A DNA stretch of 64,000 nt from Rhodospirillaceae bacterium BRH_c57 (GTDB taxonomy: Bacteria; Pseudomonadota; Alphaproteobacteria; Rhodospirillales; Rhodospirillaceae): contig LAEA01000096.1 in NCBI GenBank assembly GCA_000961745.1, forward strand, positions 37,108 to 101,107, read 5' to 3'. This document shows, in pieces, positions 54,058 to 63,677 of this stretch; positions within the stretch are counted from its first letter, which is position 1, and each line of letters opens with the position of its first letter. The notes under the pieces were generated by a model. It was not told where the DNA came from, did not search any database, and saw only the letters and a program-made list of their open reading frames with translations. The translations under genes and the position numbers were made by a program.

Positions 54058-57000
54058 ATGCCTGCCAACCACGGTTCGCCCAGTCCCTCCTCCACCCTGG
54101 TGTTCATCGATGGCGCGGTTGCCGATTGGCAGGTGCTTGCAGCCGGCGTCCCGGAGGGCGCGGAGGTCGTTTACATCGACCCGGCCCGCGACGGGTTGGC
54201 GCAGATGCTTGAGGCGCTCGACGGCCGGGCACCGCTGGACGCCATCCATGTACTGAGCCACGGCGGGCCGGGCAGTCTCGCCCTGGGGGCCGGGGTGATC
54301 GACGCAGCAGCCCTTGAGGCCCGCGGCGCCGACCTGGCGATCCTCGGCAACGCTCTGGCCGAGGACGGCGACATCCTGCTGTATGGCTGCAATGTGGCAA
54401 GCGGTGACGACGGCCGGGCGTTCGTCGCCGGGCTGGCCGCCGCCACCGGGGCCGACGTGGCGGCAAGCGACGATCTCACGGGCGCGGCAGGCCTGGGGGG
54501 TGATTGGGATCTGGAAGTCACCAGCGGGCTGGTGGCGCCGGACTCCTGGTTGGCGGCCAACACCATGGCTGCCTTCCAGGGAGTCCTGCCGGTCTTTGAC
54601 CTGGAAACAGATTTGTCTGGCGTCGGAACGTCAACGGTCACTCAGACCGTCGGCGGCATGACCATGACTGCCGTTAGTACGGGCGGAACGATCAGTCTTG
54701 TTGCTGGCGGCCTGACAACAGACGGCACCCAAATAATCATGACGTTTGATAAGCCATTTGGCGTTAATACTGTTAGTGCGTCATCTATTGCGGCCAAAGC
54801 TTTTAAGCTCGGGCATGAATCTTATATTAAGTTTTTTTACCCCACATTAGCAGGACAGTTTTTCACTTATGACGCTTCCGCGGACAATTTGGCAAAGGAG
54901 TACATTAGGCTAGAGGAGTATAACTCTACAGATACTTTTCCCGTGATAATTACAAGCGTTGATATTGATGGGCCCTTGAATGCGCCGCCCGTCACCACCC
55001 TACCAGCGACGCCAAGCTTCGACGAAGACAGTTCCGCCAACGCGGTCACCGGCATCTCCATCGCCGACGGCGATGGCGACAACCAGACCGTCAGCGTGAT
55101 GGCCCTCAACGGCACTGCCGCCCTCACCGCCAGCGGCGGCGCCACGGTCACCGACGGCGACGGCAGCGACGGCACGCTGGCCTTCAACGGCACGCTGGCC
55201 CAGGTCAACGCCGCGCTCGGCAACCTCACTTTCACGCCCACGGCCGGCTACAGCGGCCCTGCGGGGCTGATGGTCCAAACCAACGACGGCAAGGGCAACA
55301 TAGATAACGACATGCTGTCCATCACGGTGCGCGGCCAGCCCGACGTCACCGGCGTCACCGAGCCCACCAACGGCTCCTATCGTGCCGGGCAGACCATCGA
55401 CTTCGTGGTCACCTTCGATGAAAGCGTGACGGTAGACGCCGCCAGCGGCACGCCGCGCTTGGTGCTGGACGTGGGCGGCGCCACGCGCTACGCCGAGTAC
55501 GTCAGCGGCACGGGCAGTGCCAACCTCACCTTCCGCTATCAACCCACCGGGGGCGACACCGACACCGACGGCATCGCCGTCACAAACGGCAACGCCATCG
55601 ATCTCAACGGCGGAACGATCCTCTCCACGGCCAACGGCGTGGTCGGGGCCAACACCGCGTTGACGGGCCTGGACTCCCTGGCCGCCGTGCTGGTCGACAC
55701 GACGGCTCCGGGGGCGGTCACCACCGTCAGCATCCCCGACGCGCCGCTCAAGGTCGGTGCCACAGCCACCGTCACCATCACGGCCGGAGAGGCCGGACTG
55801 TCGCTGGACACCGGCACCGTCAACGGCGTCGCGGTCACCGGCTTCACCGACGCGGGCGGCGGCACCTACACGGCCACCTACACGGTGCTGGCAGGCCATA
55901 CCGACCGCGCCGCCGGAGACGCCATCCCGGTCAACTTCATCCTGGCCGATGCCGCCGGCAACACCTCCCCGGCCTACACCACGGCGATCACCCAGGCATC
56001 TGACGCCGTCGACGCCAATGTGCCGACGGTCACCGCCGTCAGCATCCCCGACGCGCCGCTCAAGGTCGGTGCCACCGCCACCGTCACCATCACGGCCGGA
56101 GAGGCCGGACTGTCGCTGAACACCGGCACCGTCAACGGCGTCGCGGTCACCGGCTTCACCGACGCGGGCGGCGGCACCTACACGGCCACCTACACGGTTC
56201 TGGCAGGCCATACCGACCGCGCCGCCGGAGACGCCATCCCGGTCAACTTCATCCTGGCCGATGCCGTCGGAAACACCTCCCCCGCCTACACCACGGCGAT
56301 CACCCAGGCATCTGATGCCATCGACGCCACGCTTCCGACGCTTGACGTGGGCAACTCGCTTCCCACCAACAACGCCATGAGCGTGGCGGTCGGCAGCAAC
56401 GTCGTCATCGACTTCAGCGAAAACGTCACTTTTGGCGCGGCCGGCACGGTCATCCTCTACAACGAAACCACCAACGCCGCCGCGCTGACCTTCGACGTCA
56501 GCACGGCGGTGGCCGGCGTGGTGACCGTCGGCGGAAGCACGGCGACGGTCGCGGGCGACAAGCTGACCATTGATCCGGCGGCGAACCTCGCCAGCGAGAC
56601 GCGGTTCCGGGTGGAGGTCAGCGTCGGCGCCCTCACCGACGCCGCCGGCAACGCCGTCGCCGCCGTAGGCGACGGCACGCTGGAGTTCACCACCGAGAAC
56701 CCCGACGCCATCTATTTGGCCGGCGCCGGCTTCAACACCGCCAACGGCGCCAACACGGTCGGCGCCAAGCAGGCCCAGGCCGGCACTGACGACAGCATCG
56801 TCGTCACCGACCACGCCTACATCGCCGGCTCCACCATCGACGGCGTCGGCGGCACCAACAGGGTGACGCTCGCCGGCGCCACCCAGGCCGACCTGACGGT
56901 CGCGACGGCGATCCAGAACGTCAGTGCGCTCACCGTCTCGGGCGCCGGTGCGTGGTCGGTGACCATGAACGAGGCCAACGGTTGGGGCGACTTCACGTCG

Positions 57001-59697
57001 ATCACCGGCAACGGGTCAACGACGCTGGTGGTCAACACCGACGCCGCCATCGACATGACGGCCAAGACCCTCTCGGGCCTGCGCAGCCTGAGCGCCGACA
57101 CCAACGGCGGCGCCATCACCCTGACTGGCGCCCAGGTCGGCATGGTCAGCACCGCCGGCGGCAGCATCAGCGCCACGGGCGGTGCCTCGGCGCTCAACAT
57201 CACCGGCGCCTCGGCCAACGGATCGGCCCTGAGCTACAGCAACATCTCCTCCGTCACCATGACGGACGCCGGGGACACCACCTACATCGCCGAGCCGGCC
57301 GCCCTTCTGATCGGCGGCACCTACGCCACCACCAGCACCGACGGCACCGACATCTTCCAGGCGTCCGGCACCAGCCTCAGCGTCGTCAACGCCACCCTCA
57401 CCAACTGGGACACCCTGAGCAACGCCCAGGCCGGCGCCGCCTCCACCACGCTGACGGCGGCGCAGCTTGCCGCGCTGACCACCGTCGCCCATGCCGACGC
57501 CACCGGAACCGACGCCGTCGTCGTCACCGGCGCGAGCGTGGATGCGACCGGCAAGACCTTCACCAACATCGACACCCTGACCGTCTCCACGGCCGGTGCG
57601 GCGCTGACGGTCAATGACGCCGTGCTGTCCCAGGTGAGCACCCTGACCGCCACCGGCGGCGGCACCGAAAAGCTGGTCACCAGCGCCCAGACCCTGGACG
57701 TCTCCGGCTTGGCGGGGATGACGGGCTTTGAGGTTCTGGAGACCGCGTTTGCGGGCGACGCCACCCTCACCATCGGCGCCACCACCAGCGCCACCACCTT
57801 CACGGCGGTCGCCACCCACGCCAACACCCTGCGCACGACCCACACGGCACTGGATGCCACCGCGCTCACCTTGAACAACATCAACCGGTTTGCCACCACC
57901 AACACGACCGGCACGACGTTCACCGGCACGGCCGCCTCCGAGGTCTTCGTGGGCGGCACCGGGGCCGACACCATCACCAGCGGCACCGGCGCCGACACCA
58001 TCACCGGCGGGGCCGGCAACGACCTGTTCATCGACGTCCACCAGGACACCATCACCGACTTCGCGGCCGGCGACGTCATCCGGGTCACCGGCGTCAACGA
58101 CCTGGAGGCCACCCACCTGTCCTTCAGCGGTGGCGTGCTCAAGATCGACCAGAACAAGGACGGCGACTTCGACGACGCCACCGACGTGACGGTCACGCTG
58201 ACCGGCATCTCCGGCGGCACTTTCGCGGTGGTCAACAGCGGTGGCAACAGCGCCATCACCCATACCGCGCCGGTGGTCTCGAACGGCGGCACGGCGACAC
58301 CGACCGCAACCGAGGAAGGCACCCAGGACGGCGCCACCGTCACCACGACGACCACCACCACATCCACCGGACAAGCCGTGAAGACCACGGTCATTCAGCC
58401 CATCCCGGCCACCCGCGAGGACGACCCCACCACGCCCAACAGCGCGCTTGCCGACGTCACCCTGGCTCAGGACACGGACACCACCGGCGGCGGCACGACA
58501 ACCACAACCCTGCGCGCCAGCCTTCCAGCGGGCGTCGGCCTCACGTCAGAGGGGGCGGCAACGCGCCTGAACAAGCAGGATGCGCTCGCAGACCTGATTG
58601 CCCGCATCGAACAGAAGACACAGGACGGCTCGCAGCCGCGCCAGGAGATGACCGACATCGGCCAGACCTTCCTGACCGGGCTGTCCGACGACAGCGAACT
58701 GGTGGTCAGGACCGTCACGCCCACGATGGCCACAGGCACCACCAGCGCCGGGGGTCCCATCGTCATCTCGGGCGCCAGCGCGGCAGCGGGCGGCAACCGG
58801 CAAGAGGCGCTGGTCATCGACGTCTCCGGGCTGCCAAGCGGCACCGTGCTGCAGCTTGATGATGTGGATTTCGCCGCCATCGTCGGCGCGGCGCGGGTGA
58901 TCGGCGGCGCGGGCCGCAACATCGTGACCGGCGACGACAAGGTTCAGTACATCGTGCTCGGCGCCGACGACGACATCCTGCACGGCGGGGCGGGCGACGA
59001 CACCATCGGCTCGGAAGGCGGCCGGGACATCCTGCATGGCGACGCCGGCAACGACACGGTATTTGGGGGCGCCGACCACGACTTCATCGTCGGCGGCACG
59101 GGTGACGACACCTTGCGCGGCGACAGCGGCATGGACGCCCTGAGATTTGACGCCGCTTATGCCACGGCGGTGATCACCCGCAACGCCACCGAGCGCACCC
59201 TGACCGTGACCAGCGCCGACGGCGCCGACAGCATCTCGACGGCCGAGATCCTGGTGTTCTCCGACCGCGTGGACCTGGCCCTCGCCCCGGTCCTGACCGC
59301 CGGCGGGTTCGACGCGGCGGCCTACCTGTCGGCCAACCCCGACGTCGCGGCGGCGGTGGCCAGGGAGGAGTTCTCTTCCGCGCTGCACCATTTCGGTTTG
59401 TACGGCGAGGCGGAGAACCGCGCCCCCAACCCGCTGTTCGACGGCATCTGGTATCTGGTCCGCAATCCCGACGTGGCCGCCGCCGTCACCGCCGGGCAGA
59501 TGACCGTCTGGCAGCACTACACTCAGTGGGGCTGGGCCGAGGGCCGCGACGCCGGTCCGTTCTTCGACCAGAGCCGCTACCTGGAGGACAACCCCGACGT
59601 GGCGGCGGCCGGGGTTGACCCGCTGACCCACTACCTGCACTTCGGCTGGGCCGAGGGCCGCGCCGCCTATCAGGCCGACGCGACCGTCTTCGGGTGA
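54058..59697 (+). CDS. Giant (1879 aa) DUF4347 adhesin/RTX-like protein with Ig-like repeats and C-terminal NPDV-type repeats
   Basis: N-terminal LVFIDGAVADWQVLAAGVPEGAEVVYIDP...IHVLSHGGPGSLALGAG...LLYGCNVASGDDGRAFV (DUF4347-like); Ig-like repeats; GGAGDDTIGSEGGRDILHGDAGNDTVFGGADHDFIVGGTGDDTLRGDSG; C-terminal NPDV repeats. Confidence 0.9.
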   Translation: MPANHGSPSPSSTLVFIDGAVADWQVLAAGVPEGAEVVYIDPARDGLAQMLEALDGRAPLDAIHVLSHGGPGSLALGAGVIDAAALEARGADLAILGNALAEDGDILLYGCNVASGDDGRAFVAGLAAATGADVAASDDLTGAAGLGGDWDLEVTSGLVAPDSWLAANTMAAFQGVLPVFDLETDLSGVGTSTVTQTVGGMTMTAVSTGGTISLVAGGLTTDGTQIIMTFDKPFGVNTVSASSIAAKAFKLGHESYIKFFYPTLAGQFFTYDASADNLAKEYIRLEEYNSTDTFPVIITSVDIDGPLNAPPVTTLPATPSFDEDSSANAVTGISIADGDGDNQTVSVMALNGTAALTASGGATVTDGDGSDGTLAFNGTLAQVNAALGNLTFTPTAGYSGPAGLMVQTNDGKGNIDNDMLSITVRGQPDVTGVTEPTNGSYRAGQTIDFVVTFDESVTVDAASGTPRLVLDVGGATRYAEYVSGTGSANLTFRYQPTGGDTDTDGIAVTNGNAIDLNGGTILSTANGVVGANTALTGLDSLAAVLVDTTAPGAVTTVSIPDAPLKVGATATVTITAGEAGLSLDTGTVNGVAVTGFTDAGGGTYTATYTVLAGHTDRAAGDAIPVNFILADAAGNTSPAYTTAITQASDAVDANVPTVTAVSIPDAPLKVGATATVTITAGEAGLSLNTGTVNGVAVTGFTDAGGGTYTATYTVLAGHTDRAAGDAIPVNFILADAVGNTSPAYTTAITQASDAIDATLPTLDVGNSLPTNNAMSVAVGSNVVIDFSENVTFGAAGTVILYNETTNAAALTFDVSTAVAGVVTVGGSTATVAGDKLTIDPAANLASETRFRVEVSVGALTDAAGNAVAAVGDGTLEFTTENPDAIYLAGAGFNTANGANTVGAKQAQAGTDDSIVVTDHAYIAGSTIDGVGGTNRVTLAGATQADLTVATAIQNVSALTVSGAGAWSVTMNEANGWGDFTSITGNGSTTLVVNTDAAIDMTAKTLSGLRSLSADTNGGAITLTGAQVGMVSTAGGSISATGGASALNITGASANGSALSYSNISSVTMTDAGDTTYIAEPAALLIGGTYATTSTDGTDIFQASGTSLSVVNATLTNWDTLSNAQAGAASTTLTAAQLAALTTVAHADATGTDAVVVTGASVDATGKTFTNIDTLTVSTAGAALTVNDAVLSQVSTLTATGGGTEKLVTSAQTLDVSGLAGMTGFEVLETAFAGDATLTIGATTSATTFTAVATHANTLRTTHTALDATALTLNNINRFATTNTTGTTFTGTAASEVFVGGTGADTITSGTGADTITGGAGNDLFIDVHQDTITDFAAGDVIRVTGVNDLEATHLSFSGGVLKIDQNKDGDFDDATDVTVTLTGISGGTFAVVNSGGNSAITHTAPVVSNGGTATPTATEEGTQDGATVTTTTTTTSTGQAVKTTVIQPIPATREDDPTTPNSALADVTLAQDTDTTGGGTTTTTLRASLPAGVGLTSEGAATRLNKQDALADLIARIEQKTQDGSQPRQEMTDIGQTFLTGLSDDSELVVRTVTPTMATGTTSAGGPIVISGASAAAGGNRQEALVIDVSGLPSGTVLQLDDVDFAAIVGAARVIGGAGRNIVTGDDKVQYIVLGADDDILHGGAGDDTIGSEGGRDILHGDAGNDTVFGGADHDFIVGGTGDDTLRGDSGMDALRFDAAYATAVITRNATERTLTVTSADGADSISTAEILVFSDRVDLALAPVLTAGGFDAAAYLSANPDVAAAVAREEFSSALHHFGLYGEAENRAPNPLFDGIWYLVRNPDVAAAVTAGQMTVWQHYTQWGWAEGRDAGPFFDQSRYLEDNPDVAAAGVDPLTHYLHFGWAEGRAAYQADATVFG
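55726..56334 (+). repeat. Two near-identical 312-bp (104-aa) tandem units
   Basis: VSIPDAPLKVGATATVTITAGEAGLSL[D/N]TGTVNGVAVTGFTDAGGGTYTATYTVLAGHTDRAAGDAIPVNFILADA[A/V]GNTSPAYTTAITQASDA at 55726 and 56038. Confidence 0.92.
59305..59670 (+). repeat. NPDV-type protein repeats (3 copies)
   Basis: AYLSANPDVAAAVAREEFSSALHHFGLYGEAENR / WYLVRNPDVAAAVTAGQMTVWQHYTQWGWAEGR / RYLEDNPDVAAAGVDPLTHYLHFGWAEGR. Confidence 0.9.
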
Positions 59698-59755
59698 GGC
59701 GGAACCGGTCAGGATAACAGTGATAGTTCAGTCAGAAATTGCCGTAGGCGCTGGT

Positions 59756-59905
59756 TTATGAAACCTCGTTCTTGGGTTCCGAGATGCGGTGCCAACGGGA
59801 CAATTCCGTCACCAGGACGGCATCGATATGTCGGGCCTGGGCGAGGGCCATGACCTTCCGGCGTTCAATCCGCCCGATCTCGCGTAGTGCCAAAGCGAGT
59901 CGCCG
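59756..59905 (-). pseudogene. Serine recombinase/resolvase fragment
   Basis: Reverse strand reads REIGRIERRKVMALAQARHIDAVLVTELSRWHRISEPKNEVS*; resembles the resolvase REGRxxVMxLAQxRxIDAxLVTELSRWGRS region, then diverges. Confidence 0.6.
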
Positions 59906-59913
59906 GAAGTGGT

Positions 59914-60693
59914 TTACATCGACCGAAACCGACGGGCCTGGGCGCGTGAGATTGGTACGCTGACGCCGCCCGGCCGCCGGATTTCAGCGCTCAGGGTCGA
60001 CAGGCCGTTGGGCCTGACGGCGGTGATGTACTTCGCATTGACCAGGTACGACCGGTGGACGCGCCAGAAGACGCCGGGGTCGAGGTTGGCCTCCAGGTCC
60101 TTCAGAGGGGTGCGAATGAGGAACTCGTGGGTGGGCGTCCATACCGAGGTGTACTTGTCCCGCGCCTGGAAATAACAGATGTCCTCGACCGGGATGAGGC
60201 GCAACGCAGTCCCCTGCTGGGCGCGGACCCATTTCATCGGGCCGCCGCCCGCTGCCTTCCCCCAGTTGGACAAGGCCTGCATGGTGGTGGCGAAATCGGG
60301 CGCCACAGGGGCCGAAAGCCTGTCCTTCAGACGCGCGATGGTCTGCCGCAGCCGCTCCGGCGCCACCGGCTTGAGAAGGTAGTCCACGGCCGCCCGCTCG
60401 AACGCGTCCACGGCGAACTGTTCATACGCCGTGACGAACACCACCAGGCACGGCCGCTGCATGGCCGCCGCCACCTGGAGGCCGTCGCGGCCGGGCATCC
60501 TGATATCGAGGAAGGCGATGTCCACCGACGTGGTCCGTAACGCCTCCAGGGCGGCATCGCCGTCTTCGGCGACCGCCACCACCTCCAGTTCCGGCCAAGC
60601 CTCGGCCAGTTGGCGGCGCAGGGCGTTGGCGGCGTGGGCCTCGTCATCGGCGATCAGGGCCCGGCTTTTTAACAAGCGGACGGGGGCGGTCAT
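59914..60693 (-). CDS. LytTR-family response regulator
   Basis: SRALIADDEAHAANALRRQLAEAWPELEVVAVAEDG...DIAFLDIRMPGRDGLQVA; KWVRAQQGTALRLIPVEDICYFQARDKYTSVWTPTHEFLIRTPLKDLEANLDPGVFWRVHRSYLVN. Confidence 0.93.
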   Translation of the reverse strand: MTAPVRLLKSRALIADDEAHAANALRRQLAEAWPELEVVAVAEDGDAALEALRTTSVDIAFLDIRMPGRDGLQVAAAMQRPCLVVFVTAYEQFAVDAFERAAVDYLLKPVAPERLRQTIARLKDRLSAPVAPDFATTMQALSNWGKAAGGGPMKWVRAQQGTALRLIPVEDICYFQARDKYTSVWTPTHEFLIRTPLKDLEANLDPGVFWRVHRSYLVNAKYITAVRPNGLSTLSAEIRRPGGVSVPISRAQARRFRSM

Positions 60694-61676
60694 GCCGGAA
60701 TCTCCAGTGTCGCCACCGTGCCGCCCTCCGGCCGGGCGTTGAGGCACAACTCGGCCGCCGCGCCGTGGAGCGACCGCAGGCGGCTGCGTATGTTCTCCAG
60801 CCCGAAGCCCCCGACCGGGCCGGAGGACAACAGGCCCATGCCGGTGTCGGAAACGGTGATGCGCAAGCGGCCGCCGTCCAGACGTGCGTCCACGGAGAGT
60901 GATACCGGCCCAGGCTTGGGCTCGACCCCATGCTTGACGGCGTTCTCGACCAAAGGCTGGAGCAGCATCAGGGGAAAGGGTTGGTTTTCCAGGGCCTTGG
61001 AAATGTCGATCCGCCACGTCAGGCGCGGCCCGATGCGGATGGCGCATATTTCCAGGTAGGCCCGCACCAGCGCCAGTTCGTCGCCCAGGGTTCCCCCTCC
61101 GACCGCCCGGCTCTTCGACAGGGTGGCCCGCAGGTAGATCACCAATTTGTCCAGGAGAGTGCGCGCCTGCGGGGTGTCGGTGTCGATCAGGTCGGACAGC
61201 GTGGCCAGGGTGTTGAACAGGAAATGCGGCTCGATCTGTGCCTGCAACATGCGCAGGCGGGCCTCCAGCTCGGCCCGCTCGGCCTCCCGCAGATCGCGGG
61301 CCAGGGTATTCCGGCGCCGGTTCAGGACAAAGGCCGCCGTCAGGATGGAGCCGAATAACAGGCACGCCGCGACAACCTTAAGAACCACCTCCCACGCCAG
61401 GGCGGTGGTCTCCGGGGCGATGAGCGCCAACGCCACGCCGACGCTGGGAACGGTCCCGACACCAATGGCTACGGCAAACGCGGCGACGCGGCGGGCCGTC
61501 GACCAGTTTCTGCCGATGTGGTGAGCAATCTCCGCCGCCGCGCAGATGAATACCCCGGCACTCGCCGACAGGGCGATGTTGGCCGACAGCGGTCCGCCCA
61601 CGCCGATCAGGCTGACAAACATCCCGATGACAACGCCGATGGCCGCCGATACCACGATGGTAAAGACCGGCGTCAC
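60690..61676 (-). CDS. LytS/YehU-type sensor histidine kinase
   Basis: LQAQIEPHFLFNTLATLSDLIDTDTPQARTLLDKLVIYLRATL...LQPLVENAVKHGVEPKPGPVSLSV. Confidence 0.93.
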   Translation of the reverse strand: MTPVFTIVVSAAIGVVIGMFVSLIGVGGPLSANIALSASAGVFICAAAEIAHHIGRNWSTARRVAAFAVAIGVGTVPSVGVALALIAPETTALAWEVVLKVVAACLLFGSILTAAFVLNRRRNTLARDLREAERAELEARLRMLQAQIEPHFLFNTLATLSDLIDTDTPQARTLLDKLVIYLRATLSKSRAVGGGTLGDELALVRAYLEICAIRIGPRLTWRIDISKALENQPFPLMLLQPLVENAVKHGVEPKPGPVSLSVDARLDGGRLRITVSDTGMGLLSSGPVGGFGLENIRSRLRSLHGAAAELCLNARPEGGTVATLEIPA

Positions 61677-62473
61677 GGAAAGACCTCCTCCGTGAAGCCG
61701 CGCACCGTGAAGACGCTGCGGGGCCGCCGGTCGTCGGTGACGTCCTTGGTATGCATCACCGTCACCCGGCCGGTCGCCGCGTCATCCTGAAAAACCACCG
61801 CCCGCACGATGTCCCCCTGCGCCGATACCTGCGGCTCTGTAAACCAGCCGGTCTTCAGGCGCTTGCCGCTGGTCAGGAAATAGTCGGCGCGAACGGGCGC
61901 TGAGTCCACCGCGCTGATCCACACGTCGATGCGGGGATAGGTCGCCGTGGCGGTCAACGCCTCCAGATGCAGGATGCGCAAGGGGTGGTCGGTCAGGGGC
62001 CGGAACCGCTCCGCGACCGCCTCGGCGGCAGCCTCCATTGGCGGCCGGTCCAGTGCCGCGGCGTCCTCCACGGCGACGACGCGGTAGGACCCGTCCCAGT
62101 GCAGGCGCCCGACGTCGCCGGTGTTGGCCTGCCCCAGCAGCCTTTGCAAAGGCGTGATGCGGAGGGGCCGTGCGCTGGTCGGAATGTGCAGCCACACCGC
62201 ATCGTCGGTCATCAACACGCGGCGGCCCCTCTCGACAGGCGACAGCATCTCGACCACGGACTCCGAGGCGTTGTTCAGGAACACCCGGTAGCCGTGCTCC
62301 CCCGACCGCTGGCCCGAGGGCACCTCGACCTCCAGGACATCCACCGTCACCCGGACGTCCTTGCGCGGTATCCGGTAAGCGTCCACCCGCGCCAACAGGT
62401 CGGGGGGCGGTTCGGCGGCCAAACCGGGGACAGCAACCAGCAGAGCCAGGGCGAAAAGGGCAAACCGAAGCAT
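61673..62473 (-). CDS. Outer membrane lipoprotein-sorting (LolA-like) protein
   Basis: Signal peptide MLRFALFALALLVAVPGLAAEP; HGYRVFLNNASESVVEMLSPVERGRRVLMTDDAVWLHIPTSARPLRITPLQRLLGQANTGDVGR. Confidence 0.85.
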   Translation of the reverse strand: MLRFALFALALLVAVPGLAAEPPPDLLARVDAYRIPRKDVRVTVDVLEVEVPSGQRSGEHGYRVFLNNASESVVEMLSPVERGRRVLMTDDAVWLHIPTSARPLRITPLQRLLGQANTGDVGRLHWDGSYRVVAVEDAAALDRPPMEAAAEAVAERFRPLTDHPLRILHLEALTATATYPRIDVWISAVDSAPVRADYFLTSGKRLKTGWFTEPQVSAQGDIVRAVVFQDDAATGRVTVMHTKDVTDDRRPRSVFTVRGFTEEVFP

Positions 62474-62483
62474 GGCAGAGTCC

Positions 62484-63677
62484 TCAAGTGCGACGCAAAG
62501 CGTCGATGACACGCAGGCGTCCCAGGCGGGCCGTGGGTGCCCAGGCGGCGGCGGCACCGGCCAGGACCATGGCCGCGAAGACCCCGGCGTAGGCCGTTGC
62601 GTCAACCAGGATGATCAGCGGATAGGGCATGGTCCGGCCGGGCGGCGGCGGCATCTCGATACCGGCAAGGTTGATGCCCAGGGACAACGCGGCGGCCCCG
62701 GCCAGCCCCATGGCTCCGGCAAGGCCGCCGATCATGGCCCCCTCGATGGCGAAGTTGATGCGGATCCGCGCCCGACCGATCCCCAGGGCGAGCATGGTGC
62801 CCATCTCCTGGATCCTCTCGGTGACGGCCATCAGCATGGTGTTGGTGGCCGACAACGCGACGACCAGCAGGATGATCACCCCCAGAACCGTGAAGATGTT
62901 TCCGTACAACGTCACCACCTGCCCGTAGAAGGGCGCCAACTCCCGCCATGTGCTGACCCGCTGGGCCGGAAAGGCCGCGCCCAGCAACCCCGCCACCGAC
63001 GCGACGGCACCGTCCTGCCGCAGCACCACGACCAGCCGCGAGGCGCCTTGCGTGTTCATCAGGACCTGCGCCGCCGACAGCCGGACCATGACCTGGCGGG
63101 CGTCCAGGTCCGGGATGCCGGTGGTAAACGTGCCCGCCACCGTGGCGTCGATGGCGTTGAGCACCCCGTCAACGGTGGTCGTCAACAGGGTGACCGTGTC
63201 GCCGGGGCCAACCCCCAGCTTGGCGGCAAGGCCGACCCCAAGCACGGCATGGAAGCCGTCAGGCCCGTCCTCCAACGGCAGGCCGGTTCCCTCCACCGCC
63301 GGAGCGAAGCCGGACGACAGGCGGCTTTCCTTGATCGGCTCCACGCCGCTGCCCACGGCCGCCACAGTCACGGCGCCGGTCGATACCAACCCCTCGAACA
63401 CCAGCCGCCGCAGGGTGAAGCGCACCTCAGGATGGCCTTCGGCGGCGTGCTCCAGGGCCGCCAGATCATCGGGCGCGACAATCCCCGCGCCGTCCCCAAC
63501 CTGGAGATGGCCCAGGCCGCCGCGTATGGTGCTTTCCCGCAGGCCCTGGAAGCTCGCCAGGATGAAGCCGATGGCCATCAGCAGGGCCAGCGCCCCCACA
63601 GCCATCACCGACACGGCCAGCAGGCTGCGCCGGCTGTTGCGCCAGACGTTGCGCCAACTCAGGGCGAGCCACTTCAT
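62484..63677 (-). CDS. ABC transporter permease (FtsX/MacB/LolE type)
   Basis: [37 protein letters not shown]...; C-terminal [28 protein letters not shown]. Confidence 0.9.
   Translation of the reverse strand: MKWLALSWRNVWRNSRRSLLAVSVMAVGALALLMAIGFILASFQGLRESTIRGGLGHLQVGDGAGIVAPDDLAALEHAAEGHPEVRFTLRRLVFEGLVSTGAVTVAAVGSGVEPIKESRLSSGFAPAVEGTGLPLEDGPDGFHAVLGVGLAAKLGVGPGDTVTLLTTTVDGVLNAIDATVAGTFTTGIPDLDARQVMVRLSAAQVLMNTQGASRLVVVLRQDGAVASVAGLLGAAFPAQRVSTWRELAPFYGQVVTLYGNIFTVLGVIILLVVALSATNTMLMAVTERIQEMGTMLALGIGRARIRINFAIEGAMIGGLAGAMGLAGAAALSLGINLAGIEMPPPPGRTMPYPLIILVDATAYAGVFAAMVLAGAAAAWAPTARLGRLRVIDALRRT

Noticed and set aside
55726-56334. Possible CRISPR-like repetition
   Set aside because: Two 312-bp in-frame protein-coding units, not short repeats with spacers; no cas genes in the window.
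55000-58394. 604-aa, 452-aa and 357-aa minus-strand ORFs
   Set aside because: Antisense to the giant adhesin's Ig-like repeats; Gly/Val/Arg composition expected from the complement.
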